64,000 nt of DNA, taken from Bacillota bacterium (GTDB lineage: Bacteria; Bacillota; Clostridia; Acetivibrionales; DTU013). A program made the translations under genes and the position numbers. The notes under the pieces are model-generated. The model saw nothing but the letters and a program-made list of their open reading frames with translations, was not told the DNA's origin and searched no databases. Shown here one piece after another: positions 57,699-64,000 of this stretch. Numbering within the stretch: position 1 is the stretch's first letter; each line of letters starts with the position of its first letter. Where the stretch lies: positions 1 through 64,000 of the forward strand of contig JAEYRV010000025.1 of NCBI GenBank assembly GCA_023435305.1, in the 5' to 3' direction.

Positions 57699-59618
57699 TC
57701 ACCGTTCATAATATGTGTAGCCCCGCAGGCCGTTGTCATAGGCTTTCATTATCTCCGGCCGCTCGCTTGCGCTTATCCTTCCCTCATGGATTGCCTCTTC
57801 CGCCTTTTCCCGGAAGCTGACCAGCATATCCTTGGGGTCGAATTCCACATAAGAGAGCACATCTGCCACACTGTCGCCGTGTATTTCCTTCACCAGATCA
57901 AAATGTCCGTCAGGACTGATCCTCACACTGACTACATTAGTATCTCCAAAAAGATTGTGCAGATCGCCAAGCGTCTCCTGGTATGCTCCCACAAGGAAAA
58001 CTCCCAGATAGTAATTATCGCCATTATGCATTTCATGCAGCGGGAGAGTCGTCCTGACATCATGCAGATCGATGAAGCGGTCGATTTTTCCATCGCAGTC
58101 ACAGGTAATATCCGCTATGACAGCATTTCGTTTCGGCAGCTCCAGTAGCCTGTGGACAGGCATTATCGGAAAGAGCTGATCGATAGCCCAGCTGTCAGGC
58201 AGCGACTGGAACAATGAAAAGTTACAATAATATATATCGGCTATTGCGCTCTCAATGTCTTCAAGCTCTGGCGGTGCATGCTTGAGCTTCTCCTTTTCCC
58301 TTGCGATCTGGCTGATGGTATTCCAGAATATCTTCTCGGACAGAGAGCGTTCACGAAGGCTTATCTTTCCGTGCTTGAACATATCTCTGATCTCGTCTCT
58401 GTAATACAGCGCGTCATTATAACACTCCTGTATGTTTTTCAAATGAAGGTTCCTGCTAACATCAAACAGGTTTTTGATCTGCTCCGATACATTCTCATCT
58501 ATTTTGTCAGGAACGTCATATTCCTCAAACCTCTCAACGTCAAGTACATTGAACAGCAGCACCGAATAGTATGCAACAGTCGTACGTCCCGACTCAGTAA
58601 CGATCACAGGATGCTCCACATTGCTGGAATCCAGTGTCGTCATGACAGCTTCCACCACGTCGGTGCAATACTCCTCAACAGTATAATTCCTGCTGTTGGT
58701 GTAGTTGGTGTTCGAACCGTCATAGTCCACCGCCAGACCGCCGCCAAGATCAAGATAACCCATGGGTGCGCCTTCCTTCACAAGCTCGGCATATACCCTC
58801 GCAGCTTCTATGACTGCTGAACGGATATCCCTGATGTTCGGTATCTGCGAGCCGAGGTGGTAATGCAGAAGCTTCAGTGAACTGAGCATATCCTTCTCTT
58901 TGAGGTAGTCCACCATGGTGATCAGCTGAGAGACATTCAGGCCGAATATGCTGCGGTCTCCGCCCGATTCGGTCCAGTGCCCGCCCGCCTTTGCTGAAAG
59001 CTTTATGCGGATGCCGATATTCGGCTTTATTCCAAGGGCACGGGACCTCTCCAGGATTATATTCACCTCGTCCGGTATCTCTATTACGAAGAAGCATTTG
59101 AAGCCCATTTTGACCGCATAGAGTCCGAGATCTATAAATTCCTCGTCCTTATATCCATTGCAGATGAGGCAGGCCTCCTTGTCTTTCATAACGGAAAGTG
59201 CGGCGATCAGTTCCGCCTTGCTGCCTACCTCCAGCCCATGGTGATAGCGCTGTCCGAATCTGGTCACTTCCTCAACGACCTGCTGCTGCTGATTTACTTT
59301 TATAGGGTATACTCCACGATATTCACCATTGTAGTTAAGATCCTTCATTGCTTTGCGAAATGAGTTATTCAGGTAGGATATCTGGGAGTCGAGCAAATTT
59401 TCAAATCGCAAAAGCACAGGCATATCAAGACCGCGCTCACGCACACCTGATATTATGTCCATCAGGCTTATTGCCGCAGACTTGTCTTTATATGGGTTCA
59501 CAAGCACCTCGCCCTTGTCGGAAACCGAAAAATAGCCTGCGCCCCAGTTCTTTATTCCATAAAGTTCCTCGGACTTCTCCCTTGTCCATCTGCCCAGCAG
59601 TTCCGTTCTTCTGTTCAT
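57699..59618 (-). CDS. speA: Biosynthetic arginine decarboxylase
   Basis: A 639-residue PLP enzyme (SpeA, fold type III, about 630-660 residues) that converts arginine to agmatine for putrescine synthesis. PLP lysine in YPIKVNQQQQVV near residue 96, GLEVGSKAEL, LHYHLGSQIPNIRD, YLDLGGGLAVDYDGS, ESGRTTVAYYSVLLFNVLDV and a late catalytic Cys in CDCDGKIDRFI. The ATG at 59618 is chosen by family length and because the promoter at 59713-59741 leaves only a short leader; the frame is open to 59780. Confidence 0.95.
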   Translation of the reverse strand: MNRRTELLGRWTREKSEELYGIKNWGAGYFSVSDKGEVLVNPYKDKSAAISLMDIISGVRERGLDMPVLLRFENLLDSQISYLNNSFRKAMKDLNYNGEYRGVYPIKVNQQQQVVEEVTRFGQRYHHGLEVGSKAELIAALSVMKDKEACLICNGYKDEEFIDLGLYAVKMGFKCFFVIEIPDEVNIILERSRALGIKPNIGIRIKLSAKAGGHWTESGGDRSIFGLNVSQLITMVDYLKEKDMLSSLKLLHYHLGSQIPNIRDIRSAVIEAARVYAELVKEGAPMGYLDLGGGLAVDYDGSNTNYTNSRNYTVEEYCTDVVEAVMTTLDSSNVEHPVIVTESGRTTVAYYSVLLFNVLDVERFEEYDVPDKIDENVSEQIKNLFDVSRNLHLKNIQECYNDALYYRDEIRDMFKHGKISLRERSLSEKIFWNTISQIAREKEKLKHAPPELEDIESAIADIYYCNFSLFQSLPDSWAIDQLFPIMPVHRLLELPKRNAVIADITCDCDGKIDRFIDLHDVRTTLPLHEMHNGDNYYLGVFLVGAYQETLGDLHNLFGDTNVVSVRISPDGHFDLVKEIHGDSVADVLSYVEFDPKDMLVSFREKAEEAIHEGRISASERPEIMKAYDNGLRGYTYYER

Positions 59619-59712
59619 TCTTCTGCCCCGCTCTTTCTGATCCAAACATGCAACTACAACAAAATCGGGTGGAGGTTGGAGCTCCTGCCCGATCTCTAAT
59701 ACAGCAGACAAT

Positions 59713-59741
59713 AACATAACATACAGCAAAACTGTTGTCAA
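59713..59741 (-). promoter_or_regulatory. Promoter of speA
   Basis: On the minus strand TTGACA (59736-59741) and TATGTT (59713-59718) with 17 bases between them. It lies inside the extended reading frame of speA, which argues for the shorter start. Confidence 0.7.
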
Positions 59742-59766
59742 TAACAATGCTTGGCTGTTATTCCGA

Positions 59767-60951
59767 TTATTCGGCTGCAAAATCCGGTATATAGTTGTGA
59801 TCGACAGTAATCACTGTACGGTAATTACTGTCAATTTCCTGAATCTTTTTAGAAATGATCTCTGTCAATTCCTCATCATTGTACTTGAAATCAAATGGGA
59901 CGACTACGTCAAATATGAGATTTGAATGTGTCACTCCGTTTACAACGCGGAAATCATGGATATTGATCTGCGGAGAAATCTCCCTTACAAGTATGTGTAC
60001 CTCCTGCTTGAGTTCATTTATCCTTTCGTTGTCAGTGACTACGGGATCCAGATGTATCACCAGATGTATGCCCAGATCCTTGAGAAAATCACGTTCGATG
60101 TTATCAATGATATCATGGCTGACCATTATGTCCTGATCTGCCGGCACTTCGCAGTGCACTGATGCAAAAAATCTGGAAAAGCCATAGTTGTGGACGGTAA
60201 GATCATGAAGGCCTGAAACCCCCTCATAACTCAGTATTTTCTTATAGATGCTGTCGACCATTTCATTCGAAGGCGCTGTTCCGAGCAAAGGGCTCACTGT
60301 GTCATATATAAGCTTTATACCGGATATTATTATGAACAGTGCCACCGCAGTGCCCATATATCCGTCAAGGTCAAATCCGGTGAGCCTTGAAACTATTGTC
60401 GCAGCCAGGACGGATGAGGTTGCAAGGATATCATTGCGGCTGTCGGCAGAAGCTGCAATGATGGCTTCTGATTCGATCATCCTGCCGAGCTTCCTGTAAA
60501 ACATGCTTTGCCATAGCTTCAGCAATATAGAAACAATGAGTACGGCCACGGCGATCCATGAAAACTGGCTGGGCTGCGGATCGAATATCTTTGCCACCGA
60601 GTCCTGTATAAGCTGCAGGCCAAGGAACATGACTATTATCGATACGATAAGCCCTGATACATATTCCATTCTGGCATGGCCATACGGATGCTTGGCATCT
60701 GCCGGTTTACCCGATATTTTAAAGCCGATGAGAGTCACGATCGATGAACCCGAGTCCGACAGGTTGTTTACAGCGTCAGCTGTTATAGAAATGCTGCTGA
60801 ACAGCGTTCCAACAATTATTTTTATTGTGAACAGCAGCAGATTTGTGACTATGCCGGCCGCACCCGACAGCTTTCCGTATGCTTCTCTCACACGGCCACT
60901 GGCGGTATTCCTATAATCTTTTATGAACAGCTTCAGTAACATCTCCGTCAA
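59767..60951 (-). CDS. Cation diffusion facilitator (CDF) transporter
   Basis: A 394-residue CDF-family cation exporter. Six helices span about 25-230; metal-site residues lie in SITADAVNNLSDSGSSIVTL and in KHPYGHARMEYVSGL. The cytoplasmic C-terminal domain is longer than usual (about 230-394) and may hold two ferredoxin-like units. Likely substrates are Zn, Fe, Co or Mn. The TTG at 60951 has GGGGGTGA upstream; an ATG at 60984 overlaps the end of the preceding gene without a site, and an ATG at 60942 is also possible. Confidence 0.88.
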   Translation of the reverse strand: MTEMLLKLFIKDYRNTASGRVREAYGKLSGAAGIVTNLLLFTIKIIVGTLFSSISITADAVNNLSDSGSSIVTLIGFKISGKPADAKHPYGHARMEYVSGLIVSIIVMFLGLQLIQDSVAKIFDPQPSQFSWIAVAVLIVSILLKLWQSMFYRKLGRMIESEAIIAASADSRNDILATSSVLAATIVSRLTGFDLDGYMGTAVALFIIISGIKLIYDTVSPLLGTAPSNEMVDSIYKKILSYEGVSGLHDLTVHNYGFSRFFASVHCEVPADQDIMVSHDIIDNIERDFLKDLGIHLVIHLDPVVTDNERINELKQEVHILVREISPQINIHDFRVVNGVTHSNLIFDVVVPFDFKYNDEELTEIISKKIQEIDSNYRTVITVDHNYIPDFAAE

Positions 60952-60984
60952 AATCCCATCACCCCCGGGTTTGAATAAGTCCAT

Positions 60985-61377
60985 TTATGTTTTTGATTTG
61001 AATTCATGCCTGCATTTGGGGCAGGTTATGACTATACTGCCCTTGCCCCTGGGCAGTCTCAGCTCCGCCCTGCAGGATGGGCATCTGAAAAATCTGTGGG
61101 TCTTTGATTCCGCCAGACGTCTGCGCATTTTGCCGAACCATCCGTAGACCGGGCTTACAAGCATATGGAACTTATAGTTTTCCATTCTCCTCCTGTTGAT
61201 GTTTTTGGAAAGCATTCTGAAAAAGCACAGCCCAAGAGGAATATATGAAATCAGTGCAAGCAGCGGCACTCCCGTAAATCTTATTATAACCGATAAAACA
61301 ATGGAAAGTATGAGCAGCGCCATAGATAGCTGGTCCGCCCCATATCTTCCCTCCATGAATCTTTTCAGCCAATTCAT
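60985..61377 (-). CDS. Zinc-ribbon membrane protein
   Basis: A 130-residue protein with two helices at about 18-35 and 38-56 and a C-terminal zinc ribbon: CPSC near residue 101 and CPKC near 121. The N-terminus is basic. Its stop lies just before the CDF transporter gene, so the two may be co-transcribed. Function unknown. Confidence 0.8.
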   Translation of the reverse strand: MNWLKRFMEGRYGADQLSMALLILSIVLSVIIRFTGVPLLALISYIPLGLCFFRMLSKNINRRRMENYKFHMLVSPVYGWFGKMRRRLAESKTHRFFRCPSCRAELRLPRGKGSIVITCPKCRHEFKSKT

Positions 61378-61403
61378 ATGTTAACCCCATTTCATCAATT
61401 CCA

Positions 61404-63998
61404 TCATTTTTTTATCGCCGATACAACCAGCTTGACTATTTCAACCACCGGAATAACTGCCAGCGCAAGGCCTGTGCCTATCAGCAGATTTGTCACCGAT
61501 AAAGCTTCCAGGTTGAATATCGCATTTATGCCCGGTATGTATATCACGGCAAGTGTCAGCACAAGAGACAGGATCATAGCGCCAAACAGCACCTTGTTGC
61601 GGGTTTTCAGCCTGAATATGGATTTCGTCCTGGATCTCATATTAATGGAATGAAAAATCTCACAAAGCGACAGCGTCAGAAACGCCATTGTCATTCCGAT
61701 TATCTGTGACTGGCCAAAGCCTATATAGTAGGATAAAAGCGTCAGTACAGCAACCACTATGCCCTGGTAGATCACGCCTGCCGCCATGCCGCCTGCGAAG
61801 ATGCCTTCATTGGCCTTGCGGGGAGGTCTGCTCATTATATCAGGCTCCGCCTCCTCCATGCCCAGCGCGATTGCAGGAAATGTGTCCGTCACGAGGTTGA
61901 TCCACAAGATGTGTATCGGTGTGAAGAGCCTGAATTTCAATAGTGTTGCGGCAAACAGCGCCAGTACCTCGCTCAGATTCGCAGAAAGCAGGAACTGTAT
62001 AGCCTTTCTTATGTTGTCGTATATCCTGCGTCCCTCTTCAACTGCCTTAACGATACTTGCAAAATTGTCATCCGAAAGGACCATATCGGAAACATTCTTG
62101 GATACATCCGTTCCCGTTATGCCCATACCTACACCAATATCAGCCGTTTTCAGCGCGGGTGCATCATTTACGCCGTCACCGGTCATGGCGGTGATCATGC
62201 CGTTCTTTTTCCACGCGCTGACTATACGCACCTTGTGCTCGGGCTGGACACGGGCATAAACAGCATAATTGCCGACATTCCTTTCAAACTCTTCATTGGA
62301 TATCTGATCGAGCTCCGTGCCTGTCAATGCCTGGCTGTCATTTTCTATGATGCCCAGCTCCCTGGCTATGGCAACAGCCGTATCCCGGTGGTCTCCGGTT
62401 ATCATCACAGGCTTGATCCCTGCAGCACGGCATTCCTCGATGGCCGGCTTCACTTCGGGACGCACCGGATCGATCATGCCTGCAAGTCCGATAAACGTCA
62501 TATCTCTCTCGAGTGTTTCGGGCGAGATGTTTTCCGGCAGCGTCTCAAGCTCCTTCATAGCAGCTCCCAGCACCCTCAGCGCCTTGCCTGCCATTTTTCT
62601 GTTTTCATCCAGAACCTTTTGCCGCAGCTCATCTGTCAAAGGTACTATATCCTTCTCAAGCAGCATCCGGCTGCATATTTTCAACAGTTCGTCCGGGGCT
62701 CCCTTTGTATATTGCACCAGTTTGCCCGACTGATCCTTATGGACAGTGGACATCATCTTTCTCATGGAATCGAAAGGAGCTTCGGCGATCCTCGGCATCC
62801 TGCTCTCTAGCTCTCCTTTATCATAGCCCAGTTCATAAGCATATCGGACCAAAGCGCTTTCGGTGGGTTCACCAATGACCTCGCTCTTGTCCTCCGAAAG
62901 CTCCGCATCATTACAAAGCGCCATTGAAACGGTAAGTGCGGATGTATCGCCGAACGCATCCACTACAGTCATTTTGTTCTGCGTCAGGGTCCCGGTCTTA
63001 TCGGAGCAGATGACCTGGGTACAGCCCAAAGTCTCCACTGCCGTAAGCTTTCTTACTATAGCATTGCGTTTTGACATCCTTGTAACACCGATGGACAGCA
63101 CCACAGTCACAACAGCAACAAGACCTTCGGGTATGGCAGCCACTGCAAGGCTGATAGCAAGAAGGAACATTTCAAGCACATGTCCTCCTGAAAAGCCGCC
63201 GCTCTGAAGCACACTGAATATGAATATGAAAACGCTTATGCCAAGTACGCCTATGCTAAGTATCCGGCTAAGACCAGCCAGTGTCTTTTGAAGGGGCGTC
63301 TTTTCATCATCGGTTTTTGAAATGATCTCGGCTATCTTTCCCATTTCGGTATTCATGCCGGTTTCAACAACAACGCCCTCACCCCGTCCGTATACGACGT
63401 TAGTGCCCATGTAAGCCATATTGTGCCTGTCGCCCAACGGTATATCATTTTCCTTTTCGGATATGTTTTGGCTGTTCTTTTCAGAAGGAACTGACTCTCC
63501 CGTCAGTGAGGCCTCCTCGATTTTGAGACTTGATGCCTCGATGAGCCTCATGTCCGCCGGCACCGCATCGCCTGCCTCCAGCAGAACGATGTCGCCCGGT
63601 ACAATTTCTTCCGACTTTATCTGGACTGCATGGCCGTTTCTCCTTACCTTTGAGAAAGGAGAGGACATTCTTGCCAATGCTTCTATTGCTTTTTCAGCCT
63701 TTCCCTCCTGTACGACTCCAAGGACTGAATTGAGGACTACGACCATCAGAATTATGACGGCATCTGCGATCTCAGCAGCTATTCCCGATATAACGGCAGC
63801 AGCGATCAAAACTATGACCATCGGATCCTTCATTTGTTCAAAAAACTTCCGGATCACGGTTTTCTTCTTTCCTTCGACAAGCCTGTTGCGGCCGAATTTA
63901 TCAAGCCTGAGTACTGCCTCGTCGGCTCCTATTCCATTTCTGGATGTCTCCTGTGATTTTAGAACGGCATCTGTTTCCTCCAGATAATACTTCATCAT
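61404..63998 (-). CDS. Calcium-translocating P-type ATPase (PMCA-type)
   Basis: An 864-residue P2-type ATPase with ten helices. The phosphorylation site is ICSDKTGTLTQNKM, TGES in EASLTGESVPSEKN, the hinge TGDGVNDAPALKTADIGVG, and the Ca-binding helix 4 AAIPEGLVAVVTVV. The C-terminal cation-ATPase domain is present. The ATG at 63998 lies at the window edge and no ribosome site can be checked, so a start further upstream is possible. It lies next to the zinc-ribbon gene after 26 bases. Confidence 0.93.
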   Translation of the reverse strand: MMKYYLEETDAVLKSQETSRNGIGADEAVLRLDKFGRNRLVEGKKKTVIRKFFEQMKDPMVIVLIAAAVISGIAAEIADAVIILMVVVLNSVLGVVQEGKAEKAIEALARMSSPFSKVRRNGHAVQIKSEEIVPGDIVLLEAGDAVPADMRLIEASSLKIEEASLTGESVPSEKNSQNISEKENDIPLGDRHNMAYMGTNVVYGRGEGVVVETGMNTEMGKIAEIISKTDDEKTPLQKTLAGLSRILSIGVLGISVFIFIFSVLQSGGFSGGHVLEMFLLAISLAVAAIPEGLVAVVTVVLSIGVTRMSKRNAIVRKLTAVETLGCTQVICSDKTGTLTQNKMTVVDAFGDTSALTVSMALCNDAELSEDKSEVIGEPTESALVRYAYELGYDKGELESRMPRIAEAPFDSMRKMMSTVHKDQSGKLVQYTKGAPDELLKICSRMLLEKDIVPLTDELRQKVLDENRKMAGKALRVLGAAMKELETLPENISPETLERDMTFIGLAGMIDPVRPEVKPAIEECRAAGIKPVMITGDHRDTAVAIARELGIIENDSQALTGTELDQISNEEFERNVGNYAVYARVQPEHKVRIVSAWKKNGMITAMTGDGVNDAPALKTADIGVGMGITGTDVSKNVSDMVLSDDNFASIVKAVEEGRRIYDNIRKAIQFLLSANLSEVLALFAATLLKFRLFTPIHILWINLVTDTFPAIALGMEEAEPDIMSRPPRKANEGIFAGGMAAGVIYQGIVVAVLTLLSYYIGFGQSQIIGMTMAFLTLSLCEIFHSINMRSRTKSIFRLKTRNKVLFGAMILSLVLTLAVIYIPGINAIFNLEALSVTNLLIGTGLALAVIPVVEIVKLVVSAIKK

Positions 63999-64000
63999 GG

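Noticed and set aside
59619..59780. N-terminal extension of arginine decarboxylase
   Set aside because: It would overlap the speA promoter and the CDF gene end and makes the protein longer than the family.

Overview
The window looks like chromosomal DNA of an anaerobic, spore-forming member of the Clostridia. The basis is strong AGGAGG-type ribosome binding sites with many TTG/GTG starts, a nine-gene bacterial V-type ATPase operon, an S-layer homology (SLH) protein, a FapA/DUF342 protein, a YhcN/YlaJ-like spore lipoprotein, HD-GYP and ECF-sigma signalling genes, and the carboxyspermidine route of polyamine synthesis. No species assignment is possible from the sequence alone. I found no tRNA, rRNA, CRISPR array or prophage.

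Layout. 1-2.7 kb: a coiled-coil gene bracketed by palindromic repeats, a 72-aa ORF with a terminator, and a minus-strand operon of an XRE regulator and two small membrane proteins. 2.8-7.0 kb: plus-strand cluster FapA, GAF protein, bacterial PH-domain membrane protein. 7.0-9.8 kb: a GNAT acetyltransferase and an unusual GNAT/serine-beta-lactamase fusion joined by a minisatellite-encoded linker. 9.8-11.4 kb: a gene-free patchwork of MITE-like elements and three kinds of tandem repeat; the last one supplies the C-terminus and stop codon of a PAP2 phosphatase. 12-14 kb: an AraC regulator divergent from a short-chain dehydrogenase. 14.0-18.3 kb: two broken copies of one group II intron, each lying just downstream of the hairpin of a minus-strand gene (an SLH protein and an LPXTG-less secreted protein), with an AraC regulator between them. 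18.3-22.1 kb: an ECF sigma/DUF4367 anti-sigma-like/secreted protein operon divergent from a PadR/HAAS membrane-protein operon. 22.1-28.8 kb: an octapeptide-repeat protein, a double HD/HD-GYP protein, a lytic transglycosylase, SfsA, a DUF438/hemerythrin/PAS protein, a DEAD-box RNA helicase. 28.9-34.4 kb: an SprA-like HExxH-type protein, NspC and carboxy(nor)spermidine synthase, a LysR regulator and a divergent CofE-like ligase. 34.4-40.9 kb: a histidine kinase, a double-MerR regulator, a short UvrA paralogue and a QueG-like Fe-S protein. 41-43.2 kb: a vWA protein and a macro-domain fusion. 43.2-44.0 kb: two minisatellites around a MITE. 44.0-47.0 kb: an ABC-2 exporter operon preceded by a structured leader with an intrinsic terminator. 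47.2-55.8 kb: V-ATPase operon. 56-64 kb: MntP, spore lipoprotein, arginine decarboxylase, CDF transporter, zinc-ribbon membrane protein and a PMCA-type calcium ATPase.

How things work together. Arginine decarboxylase (57.7-59.6 kb) plus NspC and carboxyspermidine synthase give most of the SAM-decarboxylase-independent spermidine route (agmatine-to-putrescine steps are not in the window). MntP, CDF and Ca-ATPase, with the V-ATPase, form an ion-homeostasis neighbourhood.

The most striking overall signal is the density of tandem-repeat expansion. At least nine independent arrays with units of 11, 12, 15, 16, 24, 32, 36, 41 and 133 bp occur in one 64-kb window. Those inside genes have units divisible by three and stay in frame; those between genes do not obey this rule. 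The other leads worth checking are the unidentified leader RNA at 46.9-47.0 kb, the GGGGTCAGGCTTGA palindromes, the shared core between the 41-bp and 32-bp arrays, and the paired group II intron remnants.
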